Shown: positions 16,659-26,686, counted from the stretch's first letter. The stretch is DNA of 64,000 bases from Rhizobium indicum (GCF_005862305.2 NZ_CP054021.1:4629501-4693500), one strand, 5' to 3'. Notes: a model not told the origin generated them from the letters alone. Numbers and translations are program-made.

Positions 16659-17465
16659 ATGCGCTCTTTGGCAATGCGGAAGCAGAATTACTATCTGGAC
16701 GGAAGATGTGTCTTTTGCCGAAAATCGTTTACGCAGGCAGAACTCACTGACGAGCACATCATCCCCGAAGCTATCAATGGCTCCTTGGTGATACGCCACG
16801 GTTCCTGCAAGGAATGCGCTACGCGCTCCAATCAAGAATACGAGAACCAAGCGCTCAATGTCGACCTTAAAGTCCCCAGGGTGCTATTAGGTCTCCGTGG
16901 CAAGTCGAAAGGTAGCGGACCGCGCGACGCGCGACATATGCCTGAGGTCTTTGCGGGCGATTCAGTGATGGGCGGGGAGGGAAAACGGCTTGATTTCCCG
17001 ATAGAGGACTACCCGAAACACTTCTCGCTAGTGCAGTTTAGCCAGGCGGGGCTCTTAGTTGGAATAGATCGAGGGGCTACTCTTGTTAGTCCACGGGTGG
17101 CGTTCTTCAACTTGGGGGGCAACGGCCTCGAAAATGTCAGGACTAGGGTTCCGTTTATCATTGGTCCGTTCGCAATGATGATTGCAAAAATTGGCTATTG
17201 CTATGCGATGGCCGAATACGGCGATGATTATTTCGATGCCACGGATATCCGGGCGCTTTTGATGGGAACGCGTGATGACGTTTACAACTTTGTTGGCAAC
17301 GTAGAGAATCCCGAAAGGTTATCGACACGGCATCTTCACGGTCTGTATTTCCGTCGCAGGGCGGAATGGTTGACGGTCTTGGTTCACCTATTTGCTTCCT
17401 GTCACTCGCAGCAAGGCACGAATATTTGTAATCCGTACGAGGTCGTAGTCGGGAGAGCGTTGTGA
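16659..17465 (+). CDS. HNH-endonuclease-like protein
   Basis: 268 residues. The N-terminal metal finger and HNH core is clear: Cys17-x2-Cys20, then Glu32-His33 in LTDEHIIPEAINGS with Asn40, then Cys50-x2-Cys53 (GSCKECA). This CxxC-EHIIP-CxxC layout is seen in HNH_5-like nucleases. The remaining 200 residues have no domain I recognise. MRKQN five codons in is an alternative start. The gene is visibly richer in A and T than its neighbours and lies beside a decayed gene, signs of transfer. No methylase, helicase or toxin partner is adjacent, so a defence role is only a possibility. Confidence 0.8.
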   Translation: MRSLAMRKQNYYLDGRCVFCRKSFTQAELTDEHIIPEAINGSLVIRHGSCKECATRSNQEYENQALNVDLKVPRVLLGLRGKSKGSGPRDARHMPEVFAGDSVMGGEGKRLDFPIEDYPKHFSLVQFSQAGLLVGIDRGATLVSPRVAFFNLGGNGLENVRTRVPFIIGPFAMMIAKIGYCYAMAEYGDDYFDATDIRALLMGTRDDVYNFVGNVENPERLSTRHLHGLYFRRRAEWLTVLVHLFASCHSQQGTNICNPYEVVVGRAL

Positions 17466-17536
17466 CAAATGATGAGAACCCAAAAGATGGTGATCACTCC
17501 GCAGCACTTTCACCTTCTATCGAACCAGCCAAAATC

Positions 17537-18907
17537 CTACCGCTCCGACCCCACCGCCACCGGCAAACATAACACACACCGCAACCCCACCGCCCCAGTC
17601 GCCTCCAGCACCAGTGACCCACCATACAACCCCGCCAGCTCGCTCACGATACTCAGCCCAAACCCATTGCCCGGCACATGTTCGTCCTCTCGCACGCCGG
17701 GCAGTAGCACGGCAGCAAGGCGGTCCGCGGGGATGCCGGGGCCGTCGTCTTCGATGGTGATGCGGGCGGTCGGGCCGTCGCGGTGGGCGCGGAGGGTGAC
17801 GTGGGAGGCGGCCCATTTGAAGGCGTTGTCGATCAGGTTTCCGAGCATTTCCTCGACATCGCTTTCGTCGCAGGCCACTCGCAGGCCCCCTGATATATCA
17901 GTGTCGAAGGCGATCTTGCGTTCGGCATGAATCTGGCCGATCGCCCGGTGCAGATCGGCGACCGAAGTCGCCACATCGGTGCTGGCGACATTGTCCGTCG
18001 AGGCCATCACCCGGCGGGCAGCGGCGAGGTGGTGTTTGATCCTGTTGTCGATCCGGGCTGCGAGGCCGCGCAAAGCGCCTTTGGGATCGTTTTGCTCGTC
18101 GAGCGCCAGCAGCAGGCTCGCCACCGGGGTCTTGAGGCCGTGGGCGAGGTTGGCGAACTGCATGCGGGTTGCGGCGAGCCGCTCTTCGTTGGCCGCCAGC
18201 AACGCATTGGTTTTCAGTGAGAGCGGCGCAAGCTCGACTGTTGCCTCATCGTGCAGGCGGGTGCGTTCTCCGCGGTTGATGGCATCGATATTGGCGGCCA
18301 TTGATTTCAGTGGCCTGAGACCGAAACGGATCTGCCAGAAGGTGCCGGCCATCAGCACGAGGCCGAGCAGCAGCATGCAGGGCACCAGCCAGAAGAGTGC
18401 GCGCAGCGCCGGGCCGACGAGGGCGATCATCGGCGCCGTCGCGGTGATCGTCAGCGTCATGCCGTCGATGCTGCGCACGGCCTGGCGCAGATAGAGCGGC
18501 CCTCTTCCTCGATCACCGCCCCTGCCTGATGTCGGCATGCCCATCAGCACATGGCGCAGGTCCTGCCGGGGCGGCGGCGCGTCTATCGTGCCGTTCATCA
18601 GGGAGCGCGAGGTCAGGTGCTGCCCGGCGCCATCGATCTGCCAGTACCAGCCGGAGGAGGGGCGATCGAAGGGCGGCGCATCGAGCGGCGCGGACAAGGT
18701 GATCTTGCCTTGTGCGTCGCGCGTCACCGCGCCGGCAAGGGCGCCGATCTGGGTGTCGAGACGTTGATCGACCTGCTCGCGCACCACCGTTTTGAGCGCC
18801 AGCCAGAGCACGATGGCGGCCACAACGAGCGCCAGCGTCACGAAGATGCCGGAGAACATCAGCAGCCGGCCGGCGATCGATTTCGGTTTGAGGGAGGGCG
18901 CCTTCAT
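17537..18907 (-). CDS. Sensor histidine kinase (PhoQ-like group)
   Basis: 456 residues. Membrane helices at about 17-40 and 165-190 flank a periplasmic sensor of about 125 residues, followed by a HAMP-like segment (about 191-245). The phosphoacceptor is His256 in FANLAHGLKTPVASLL, a variant typical of PhoQ-like kinases. The ATPase domain has the N box GNLIDNAFKWA, G1 DDGPGI and G2 GNGFGLSIV. It overlaps the response-regulator gene by 4 bp and is its partner. The start is fixed by that overlap. The signal is unknown; envelope genes at 19733 and 20279 face the pair. Confidence 0.93.
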   Translation of the reverse strand: MKAPSLKPKSIAGRLLMFSGIFVTLALVVAAIVLWLALKTVVREQVDQRLDTQIGALAGAVTRDAQGKITLSAPLDAPPFDRPSSGWYWQIDGAGQHLTSRSLMNGTIDAPPPRQDLRHVLMGMPTSGRGGDRGRGPLYLRQAVRSIDGMTLTITATAPMIALVGPALRALFWLVPCMLLLGLVLMAGTFWQIRFGLRPLKSMAANIDAINRGERTRLHDEATVELAPLSLKTNALLAANEERLAATRMQFANLAHGLKTPVASLLLALDEQNDPKGALRGLAARIDNRIKHHLAAARRVMASTDNVASTDVATSVADLHRAIGQIHAERKIAFDTDISGGLRVACDESDVEEMLGNLIDNAFKWAASHVTLRAHRDGPTARITIEDDGPGIPADRLAAVLLPGVREDEHVPGNGFGLSIVSELAGLYGGSLVLEATGAVGLRCVLCLPVAVGSER

Positions 18908-19587
18908 GATGCCGACGTCAGCATATAGCCGCGGCCGCGCACCGTCTCGATACGGCCACGCATCGTCTCGATGCGTTCACCCCCGAGCTTCTTGCGCAGG
19001 CGAGCGATGATGACTTCGATGGAATTGGAGTCGACTTCGGCATCGCCGTCATAGACGCGCTCGGTGAGTTCGCGCCGGTCGACGATCATCTCCTTGCGCA
19101 GCATCAGGCAGGAGAGCACCCGCCACTCCAGCGCCGTCAGCTTCAGCGGCAGGCCGTCGAGCTCGAAGGTGCCGAGTTGCGCATCGAAGACGAGCGCGCC
19201 GCAGGTAAGCCGCGAGGCGGCGTGACCGGACGCCCGGCGCACCAGGGCGCGCAGGCGCAGCACCAGTTCCTCCACCTTGAAAGGTTTGGCAAGGAAATCG
19301 TCGGCGCCGGCCTTGAAGCTCGAGACCTTGTCCGGCCAGCCGTCGCGCGCCGTCAGCACCAGAACCGGCAGGTTGCGTTCGCCCTCGCGCCAGCCCTTCA
19401 GCACGCTGACGCCATCGATCTTCGGCAGGCCGAGGTCGAGGATTGCGACATCGAAGAGTTCGGTCAGCCCCGCATGGAGGGCGTCCTCGCCGTTGCGCGC
19501 AATATCGACGACGAAGTTCTCCGATCGCAGCACGGCGGCGATCCGGCCGCTCAGGTCTTCGTCATCTTCGACGAGCAGTACGCGCAT
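18904..19587 (-). CDS. OmpR/PhoB-family response regulator with a duplicated wing segment
   Basis: 227 residues. The receiver domain (1-115) has the acidic pair Glu7-Asp8, the phosphoacceptor Asp51 (ILDLGLP) and Lys in LAKPFK. The winged-helix DNA-binding domain (about 128-225) has LTALEWRVLSCLM and SNSIEVIIARLRKKLG. Just before the wing, RIETMRG is followed at once by RIETVRG, where the family has the segment only once, so seven residues are added. The kinase gene follows with a 4-bp overlap. Divergent transcription with the OB-fold gene at 19733 suggests that gene is a target. Confidence 0.93.
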   Translation of the reverse strand: MRVLLVEDDEDLSGRIAAVLRSENFVVDIARNGEDALHAGLTELFDVAILDLGLPKIDGVSVLKGWREGERNLPVLVLTARDGWPDKVSSFKAGADDFLAKPFKVEELVLRLRALVRRASGHAASRLTCGALVFDAQLGTFELDGLPLKLTALEWRVLSCLMLRKEMIVDRRELTERVYDGDAEVDSNSIEVIIARLRKKLGGERIETMRGRIETVRGRGYMLTSAS

Positions 19588-19732
19588 GGGGCAGGGCTTT
19601 CATCGCAGGGCATCTCTGGGGACGGGCCAAAACTATCGGCCCGAGCTTAACTCAATCTGAACGGAGAGGTTCAGGCAGGCGAGGGGGTGTGGCGGCTAGA
19701 TTGCGACTATTACTGAAGCAAGGAGCAGATAT

Positions 19733-20209
19733 ATGCCGAACGAAGACCAGGACAACGAACATGCCGAGGGCGCAACGCCCGTGCCGCGCCGGCGCCGGCT
19801 GGCGGTTCCCGTGATCGCCGCGGCCGTGGCGCTTGTCATCGGTGCGGTCGGGGGCGCGAGCGCCGTGAAGATGATGCGTCCGACGCCCGAAATGGCGCCG
19901 CTGACGCCGGTGGCGATTTCGGCGATGCCGGCATCGAGCCTCGTCACCATCAAGGGCAAGGTCGCCGAAATCTACGGCAACAAGTTCGTGTTGCAGGACG
20001 AGAGCGGCAAGGCGCTTGTTGAAACCGGCCGGGCCGGCGAGGGTGGCGCTCTCGTCACCCAAGATGAAGCCGTCACCGTCCAGGGCCGCTTCGACGACGG
20101 CTTCGTGCATGCGAGCTACCTCGTTCGTCAGGATGGACGAACCGAAGCGCTGCGTCCGCCGAAAGGTCCGCCGCACAGACGATTTGCAGATTTCGATCAC
20201 AGGCCGTGA
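19733..20209 (+). CDS. Membrane-anchored BOF/OB-fold-like protein
   Basis: 158 residues. A charged cytoplasmic start of 22 residues is followed by one membrane helix (about 23-46, LAVPVIAAAVALVIGAVGGA). A periplasmic domain (about 65-145) resembles the bacterial OB-fold (BOF) family: VTIKGKVAEIYGNKFVLQDESGKALVET and VTVQGRFDDGFVHASYLVRQDG. BOF proteins are envelope stress proteins that bind small cationic ligands. It is divergent from the two-component system and probably regulated by it. Confidence 0.8.
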   Translation: MPNEDQDNEHAEGATPVPRRRRLAVPVIAAAVALVIGAVGGASAVKMMRPTPEMAPLTPVAISAMPASSLVTIKGKVAEIYGNKFVLQDESGKALVETGRAGEGGALVTQDEAVTVQGRFDDGFVHASYLVRQDGRTEALRPPKGPPHRRFADFDHRP

Positions 20210-20278
20210 CGGGCGTGAACCAAAGCCGCGCTGCGGTGTTAACAGACACGCCTCTTTAACTCCGAAAGGAACGCTTCC

Positions 20279-20692
20279 ATGCAACGACTTCTGCTATCAG
20301 GCCTTGCCCTTGCAGCACTGGCCGGCACCGCCTTCGCCCAGCAGCCGCCGGCTCCGCCATCCGCCGGGACTCCGCCCGCCGCGGTCGAACCCGGCTCGCC
20401 GCCTCCGCCGCCGTCTCCATCCGCTCCTGATAACGATGAGCAGATGACGGACCGGCCGGATGCGAGGCCGGGAGATCGCCCGGATTACCGCTGGCATGGT
20501 CGGAGAGGCGACATGGGCTTCCGTGGTTTCCGCGGTCATCGCCCGCCACCGCCACCGCCGTCCAAGGCAGCGCATTTCCGGATCGAGGACGGGAATACCC
20601 GGATCGATCTCAAATGCGCCGAGGACGAACCGATGAAGGCCTGCGCCGATCTGCTGCTCCAGGTCATGGACCGCCTGCAGGGGCAGGACTGA
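20279..20692 (+). CDS. Exported proline-rich protein
   Basis: 137 residues. The signal peptide MQRLLLSGLALAALAGTAFA is cut before QQPPAPP. A Pro-rich stretch (about 21-55), a charged Arg/Asp/Gly segment, a second poly-Pro run (HRPPPPPPSK) and a compact C-terminal part with two Cys (KCAEDEPMKACADLLL) follow. AAGGAAC precedes the start. It is likely periplasmic. It shares direction with the OB-fold gene 70 bp upstream, so the two may be cotranscribed. Confidence 0.75.
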   Translation: MQRLLLSGLALAALAGTAFAQQPPAPPSAGTPPAAVEPGSPPPPPSPSAPDNDEQMTDRPDARPGDRPDYRWHGRRGDMGFRGFRGHRPPPPPPSKAAHFRIEDGNTRIDLKCAEDEPMKACADLLLQVMDRLQGQD

Positions 20693-20730
20693 TCATCCGC
20701 GCTTGAGGCGGGTGCCACACGATGATGCAG

Positions 20731-20755
20731 CCGCCCGCGTCTCGCGGGCGGTTTT
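20731..20755 (+). terminator. Rho-independent terminator
   Basis: Stem CCGCCCGC (20731-20738) with GCGGGCGG (20744-20751), loop of five bases, then TTTT. It ends the transcript of the proline-rich gene. Confidence 0.85.
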
Positions 20756-20809
20756 GCGGGTTTCTCGAAGACCTTCAGTGACTGAGGGCCAACGGGCATG
20801 GCCTTCGAC

Positions 20810-21850
<1,041 letters not shown>

Positions 21851-21985
21851 TTAGCCGGGGATATCGGCATGAACTTATGAGGTCCGCTCATGAATTTCCC
21901 GGCTCGCTCGGAGAGGACGAACCGGGATCGGGTAAGAGAATCCCGGCAGTGTCTGCCGCTTGCGCCAAAAGCCGAGGGGCTGGCG

Positions 21986-22522
21986 TTATGACGCCAGGCG
22001 AAACGTGCCGCTGCTCATAGCCTCGATCACCGTGCGCAGCGTATCCTCCCTGTCGTGCCCCTCCGTCGAGACGACATGTTGTTCGAACGGGCCAAGTGAC
22101 GAGAATTGCTGATAGAGCGCCGCAATAGGGCCGGGATCGGTCAGCGTGTCGCCGCCGCGCTCCCGGCAGCGCCGGATGGCGACATCGAGCGGCGGACGCA
22201 GAATCACGTAGTGGAGGGGTGCCGCGATTTTCCGGAACGGTTCCAGGAACCACGGCCCGACGATGCCGTCGACGACGACGAAGTAGCCGCCGCCGGCATA
22301 GCCTGTCGCCGCCTTGGTCAAGACATCGACGACGACGACATTCTGTTCATGCGCTTCCGGCAGATAGGGCGGGATCACGCCGTTCTTGATGAAGTGCCAG
22401 AAGTCGTCGCAATGAAGATGAACCTTCGGCGAGCCGGGCTCGCGGGCGAGCGCCTCGGCCGTCGTGGTTTTCCCGGAGCCCGGCGGCCCGGTGAGAATGA
22501 GAACTTCGCCCGTGTGATCCAT
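21986..22522 (-). CDS. P-loop kinase-like ATPase (AAA_33 type)
   Basis: 178 residues from the ATG at 22522, where MDHTGEVLILTGPPGSGKTT begins and the Walker A motif falls at residues 12-19. A longer frame open to 22750 would overlap the end of the upstream regulator gene and is rejected. HCDDFWHFIKNG, VVVDGIVGPWF and RPPLDVAIRRCRERGGD match small nucleotide-type kinases related to chloramphenicol phosphotransferase and zeta toxins. The substrate is unknown. It follows the regulator gene at 22630 in the same direction. Confidence 0.85.
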   Translation of the reverse strand: MDHTGEVLILTGPPGSGKTTTAEALAREPGSPKVHLHCDDFWHFIKNGVIPPYLPEAHEQNVVVVDVLTKAATGYAGGGYFVVVDGIVGPWFLEPFRKIAAPLHYVILRPPLDVAIRRCRERGGDTLTDPGPIAALYQQFSSLGPFEQHVVSTEGHDREDTLRTVIEAMSSGTFRLAS

Positions 22523-22629
22523 CGCGCGGCATTTTCGCACGAAGCAGCATCGTTTCGCAATTAGCCGATAGGGGGTCGGCAATAGCCCGGCATGACCCCT
22601 TCGTTCGGAAGAAGCCGCTGAAGCGGCGG

Positions 22630-24642
22630 CTACTCCGGTAGTCCCGCCATCCTGAGAGCCTCGATATATCCATTGCGATCGTCCGGTCGCCGGAATGGTG
22701 GCAGCACGTCGGCGAGATTGGAAAGTCGGAGGGCTGGGTCCATCAGGCACAGGCGGGCGATCGTTTCCCGGGCTTGCGCAAGCCGCCCGGCCATGGCCTG
22801 GCTCGCCGCCATCACGCGCATCGCGCTCGGGTAGTTCAGCTGGTGGCGTAGCGATTTTCCTGCCCAGACGGCAGCATCGTCATAGTGGCCGGCGCAAAAA
22901 TGCGCGAGACCGATGTTGAACTGCCAGGCAAACAGGCGCGGATCCAAAGGGCTGAGACGCATGGCGAGTGTTGCGTGTTCAATGGCCCTATCAGGCTCGC
23001 CCAGGCACGCCTTCACCCAACTGCTGACGCCGAGCGCAGCCGCCAGGTTCGGGTTGAGGAAGAGTGCGCGATCGATGCAGGCCGCACTGTCATCGAGGTC
23101 GCCGCCGACATAACCGATGACATATCCGCCGTAGGTGAGCGCAACCGCATCGTCCCAGCCGAGTTCGACCGCTCTCCTCGCCAGCCGGGTCGCTTCGGCA
23201 GTCTCGTCTGCGGGATTGAGCATCCAGCCATTGCTCTTTCGTGTGGCGTAGCAGCGTGCCGCCCGTGCATGCGCTACGGCGAATTCCGGGTCACGCTCGA
23301 TTGCCTCCCTGAAAAGCCGCAGCGCCTCGTCGATGACCGATCGGTTGGTGACCGTCCGGTCGAAGGCCGCCAGGCCGCGGAGATAGTAGTCGTAGGCGTC
23401 GAGGTTCTCTGTCGGCTTGCGTTTGGCACGCTCGATCTCAGCCTCCTCCACTTTCGGCGTTATGGCGCCGACGATGCTCGAGGCGACCTGATCCTGGAGA
23501 TCGAAGACATTCGCCAGGGTTCCGTCAAAACGATCGGCCCAAAGATGTGTACCGGTCGACGTATCGATGAGCTGCCCGGCAATGCGCAGGCGGTCACCCG
23601 TCCGGCGCACGCTTCCTTCGACCACATAGCGCACGTCCAGCTCGCGCCCGACCTGCTTTATGTCGACCGCCTGACCTTTGTAGGTGAAGCTCGAATTCCG
23701 GGCGATGACATAGAGGTGGCGGAATTGAGCAAGCGCGATGGTGATGTCCTCGACAATGCCGTCGGCGAAATACTCCTGCTCCGCGTCGCCGCTCAGATTC
23801 TGAAACGGCAACACGGCAACCGATGGCCGGTCGTGATGTTTCGCCGAGGCTGAGATGGCCTGCGGCTGCAGCGCGAGGTCGGGGCTCGGTGTGGTCCGCT
23901 GATGTTCAGATCCCTGGCGCGATTGCAGCGAAGCGGCCAGGGAAGAGGTCTCTGCCTCGGGTTCTGCCTGAAGATGCTTCTTCAAGAACGCCCGACAGGC
24001 CTCGAACTGGCGCAAGGCCGCGTTTTCGTGACCCCTGAGAGCGTGGATCCGCATCAGCGCCCGATGGGCTGCCTCCATGGTCGGGTCCACAGCCAGCAGC
24101 CTCTCCGCCAGCGCTTCGCAGGCCGATTCTTCCGCCGCGCCCGGCTCGGAGAGCGCGAGGCTCAACCGCTCCACCAGCTGCAGCGCCTTGCGTTGATATG
24201 TGCTCTGGTAAGGTCCAAACCACTCATCCAGCCCGTCCGGAATGGCCTCGCCTGCGAGCACCTCGCCACGGTAGAGATCGGCGGCGAAGGCGAGATCGGC
24301 GGTCCGACCTGCCTCCAGTTTACGGTCGAAGATCGAAATGTCGGTTTCATCAGGACCTGTTATCAGCGCGACGGTCTCCTGATCCCCGTCGATGTAGACG
24401 GCGGCATCCCCGCCAGCCGGGAACGATCGTCTGATATCGACCAGCGCCTGGCGCAGGCTGTTGCGGGCCTGCTCATTGCTTCGTCCCGGCCAAAAGGTCT
24501 CGGAAAGCAGTTCCCTGCGATAGCCGCGGCGGCCTGCGAGCACGAGGGCAGCAAAGAGAAGCGACGTCTTGCGCGTGGTGAAGCGAACCTGCCGATGCTC
24601 CGGCGAAGTCACTTCGAGGCCACCCAGCAACCTGATGCGCAC
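22630..24642 (-). CDS. BTAD-type transcriptional regulator with TolB-like and TPR regions
   Basis: 670 residues. An N-terminal winged helix (about 1-90, RIRLLGGLEVTSP and RNSLRQALVDIRR) is followed by a bacterial transcriptional activation domain (about 95-235, with EAAHRALMRIHALRGHENAALRQ split over helices). A FlgO/TolB-like domain (about 270-390) has PSVAVLPFQNLSGD and YFADGIVEDITIALA. Tetratricopeptide repeats fill about 410-650. This architecture is common in rhizobia as orphan regulators; targets are unknown. It is divergent from the DUF1127 gene. Confidence 0.9.
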   Translation of the reverse strand: MRIRLLGGLEVTSPEHRQVRFTTRKTSLLFAALVLAGRRGYRRELLSETFWPGRSNEQARNSLRQALVDIRRSFPAGGDAAVYIDGDQETVALITGPDETDISIFDRKLEAGRTADLAFAADLYRGEVLAGEAIPDGLDEWFGPYQSTYQRKALQLVERLSLALSEPGAAEESACEALAERLLAVDPTMEAAHRALMRIHALRGHENAALRQFEACRAFLKKHLQAEPEAETSSLAASLQSRQGSEHQRTTPSPDLALQPQAISASAKHHDRPSVAVLPFQNLSGDAEQEYFADGIVEDITIALAQFRHLYVIARNSSFTYKGQAVDIKQVGRELDVRYVVEGSVRRTGDRLRIAGQLIDTSTGTHLWADRFDGTLANVFDLQDQVASSIVGAITPKVEEAEIERAKRKPTENLDAYDYYLRGLAAFDRTVTNRSVIDEALRLFREAIERDPEFAVAHARAARCYATRKSNGWMLNPADETAEATRLARRAVELGWDDAVALTYGGYVIGYVGGDLDDSAACIDRALFLNPNLAAALGVSSWVKACLGEPDRAIEHATLAMRLSPLDPRLFAWQFNIGLAHFCAGHYDDAAVWAGKSLRHQLNYPSAMRVMAASQAMAGRLAQARETIARLCLMDPALRLSNLADVLPPFRRPDDRNGYIEALRMAGLPE

Positions 24643-24818
24643 AGATTGTCCCCCAGATTTCGACTGCCGCCGCAGAATAGCATCTCGGCAAAGAGATTTA
24701 ACACCGATTTAGCGGCGGCTTGTCGAAGTTTTCCCGGCCGTTCACGCTGAGCCGAACAGCGCGAAAACACCCGCGTGGCAGGCTCCCACTTGCAAATCTC
24801 ACAGATGGGAGACTGAAA

Positions 24819-25061
24819 ATGGCTCACACGGAAACGCATGCCGGCATCAGCGCGCCGGAAAGACAGCTGTTCGGGTCCGAGCCGAACAGCTTGGCAACCA
24901 TCGTCGCCGCCCTGAGGGCGTGGCGGCGGGCCGTCGTTAGACGGAAGGCACTGGCAGAGTTGACGCCCGATCAGCTGAGGGACATCGGGCAGCCTGGGGA
25001 TAATCGACCCGTGCTTGAAATCAAAGCCGGTCTGATGACGAAGTTGATGTCGATGAGGTGA
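24819..25061 (+). CDS. DUF1127-domain small protein
   Basis: 80 residues. The C-terminal half holds the DUF1127 motif: LRAWRRAVVRRKALAELTPD then QLRDIGQPGD. The ATG at 24819 follows GGGAG at 24808-24812. DUF1127 proteins are small Arg-rich proteins of alphaproteobacteria, some of which bind RNA and influence phosphate, carbon or sRNA metabolism. No operon partner is visible. Confidence 0.88.
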   Translation: MAHTETHAGISAPERQLFGSEPNSLATIVAALRAWRRAVVRRKALAELTPDQLRDIGQPGDNRPVLEIKAGLMTKLMSMR

Positions 25062-25205
25062 TCACAAAAGCGACGGTGCGGACGTGGCTGCTGCTGGTCG
25101 ACAAGGCGAGGATCCAAGGCGCAAGGCTCGCGCCAGATTCGATTGGCAGAAGGCAGTCATTGATTCCTCCCAGGACGTATTGCCGACCGCTTTTCAGCAA
25201 GCACA

Positions 25206-25233
25206 GCCCCGTCAATGATTGGCGGGGCTTTTT
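25206..25233 (+). terminator. Rho-independent terminator
   Basis: GCCCCG at 25206-25211 pairs with CGGGGC at 25223-25228; inside, CAAT pairs with ATTG, giving a long stem that is followed by TTTTT. It lies 145 bp after the DUF1127 stop, so that gene may have a long 3' untranslated region or a small RNA may end here. Confidence 0.85.
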
Positions 25234-25326
25234 GCTGTCCGGCGGCGCCGATCGGTCTGGCCGCTGGAAAAACGCGGAAGGAATATCAATTATGATGGGA
25301 CGCAGGAACGATAGGAACGGCACGGC

Positions 25327-25707
25327 ATGATCGATCATATCACCATGGCAGTCAGTGACCTTGAGAAGAGCAAATTGTTCTACGAACGCGCTTTCGAACC
25401 CCTCGGTTATCGCCTCTCCTTCGGGAAGGAGGGCGTGTTCTGGGCCTTCGATGTCGGCGGCAGCCTGTTCGAGATCCAGCACACCGACGACAAGCCGCCT
25501 TTGACGCGTGTGCACGTTGCCTTCCGGGTGCAGAGCAGGGCGGAGGTCGAGGCGTTTTATCGGGCTGCGCTCGAAGCCGGCGCCCGGGACAACGGCTTGC
25601 CCGGCCCGCGGCCGGAATATGAAGAGAACTATTATGCCTGCTTCGTTCTCGATCCCGACGGATACAATATTGAAGCGATGCTCAACCAGCCGGCGCCGCA
25701 TGGGTGA
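25327..25707 (+). CDS. VOC-family (glyoxalase/bleomycin-resistance fold) protein
   Basis: 126 residues, one VOC module pair: MIDHITMAVSDLEKSKLFYE with the metal-type His4, LFEIQHTDD in the first half and YYACFVLDPDGYNIEAML with the final Glu in the second. Likely a metal-dependent lyase, dioxygenase or binding protein; substrate unknown. The cupin gene follows after 43 bp and is probably cotranscribed. Confidence 0.9.
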   Translation: MIDHITMAVSDLEKSKLFYERAFEPLGYRLSFGKEGVFWAFDVGGSLFEIQHTDDKPPLTRVHVAFRVQSRAEVEAFYRAALEAGARDNGLPGPRPEYEENYYACFVLDPDGYNIEAMLNQPAPHG

Positions 25708-25750
25708 GGCGCAGGCTCCGCCCAAAGATTGCAATCGAGGGGAGGTGGAT

Positions 25751-26233
25751 ATGTCGAGTTTCAGGAATGCTGTCGTCTCTTTACCCGGCAAGGAGCGTGT
25801 GGCGAAGACGCCGTTTGGCGCGAGGATCGTCATCCATGCCACGGCCGCCGAGACCGGCGGCGCGTTCGGGATGTGGGAAACCTTCACGCCGCCCGGTCAT
25901 GGTCCGGCCCCGCACACGCATACGCGGGAGATTGAAGTCTTTCGGGTCATCCGCGGTCTCTATCGATTCCAATGCGGCGACGAGGCGTTCGACGCGCCTG
26001 TGGGAACCGTCGTCGTTCTGCCGCCACATGTACCGCACAGCTGGCGAAACATAGGCGACGAACCCGGCCAGATGTTCGGCACAGTCACGCCAGGCGGCTG
26101 CGAGCAAATGTTCATCGATATCGAGGCTTTTGGTGCCGATACGCCTGAGAAAATCGCGGTGATCGAAGCGCGACTGGGGATCATCAACGACATCACGCTG
26201 GCCCTCGGATTGACAGGCCCGCAACCGCGCTGA
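25751..26233 (+). CDS. Cupin-domain protein
   Basis: 160 residues. GGAGG at 25741-25745 fixes the start; the same frame is open upstream but overlaps the VOC gene. The cupin motif 1 is GHGPAPHTHTREIEVFRVI (His-x-His and Glu metal ligands) and motif 2 is PVGTVVVLPPHVPHSWRN. A quercetinase-like single-domain cupin is the closest description; the substrate is unknown. Confidence 0.88.
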   Translation: MSSFRNAVVSLPGKERVAKTPFGARIVIHATAAETGGAFGMWETFTPPGHGPAPHTHTREIEVFRVIRGLYRFQCGDEAFDAPVGTVVVLPPHVPHSWRNIGDEPGQMFGTVTPGGCEQMFIDIEAFGADTPEKIAVIEARLGIINDITLALGLTGPQPR

Positions 26234-26340
26234 TCGATCATCTGGGTGTCGATCGGATCCAGTTCAGCCCTGCGCCATCGCCCGCCACAACACCTCTCAT
26301 TCGGGCTGCTCTTGGGCTTGGGCGTCGGCCTTCTTGGGTC

Positions 26341-26685
26341 TCAGCCGACAGTTTCGATGACAGCGGCAAGATCGGCAGTTGTGAACGGCTTGGTCAGCAC
26401 CGGTCGGCCGGCAAAGGCGGGATCGATACCCGCTGGCCCATATCCGGTTGCGAAGGCAAACGGGATACCGCGCTGCTGAAGGACTGTCGCCACCGGGAAT
26501 GACTGATGCCCAGCCAGGTTCACATCGAGAATGACGAAATCAAGATTTCCATCGGCGGCAACCTCCAGCGCCGTGGGCAAACGCGCGGCTGTCGCGACAA
26601 CCTCGTGACCGAGGTCGATGAGCATATCTTCGATCATCATGGCGATGGTCATTTCATCTTCAACGACAAGAACGCGCTTGGCCAT
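26341..26685 (-). CDS. Single-domain response regulator
   Basis: 114 residues, receiver domain only: acidic pair in VVEDE, phosphoacceptor Asp54 (VILDVNLAG), Thr/Ser in FATGYG, Lys in LTKPF. The ATG at 26685 is one base past the stop of the HWE kinase gene, so both are translated together and the kinase is its partner. With no output domain it likely relays phosphate or binds a target protein. Confidence 0.92.
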   Translation of the reverse strand: MAKRVLVVEDEMTIAMMIEDMLIDLGHEVVATAARLPTALEVAADGNLDFVILDVNLAGHQSFPVATVLQQRGIPFAFATGYGPAGIDPAFAGRPVLTKPFTTADLAAVIETVG

Positions 26686-26686
26686 G

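Noticed and set aside
22523..22750. Long N-terminal extension of the P-loop kinase frame
   Set aside because: It would overlap the end of the BTAD regulator gene by over 100 bp and has no family character. The Walker A start at 22522 fits the family.
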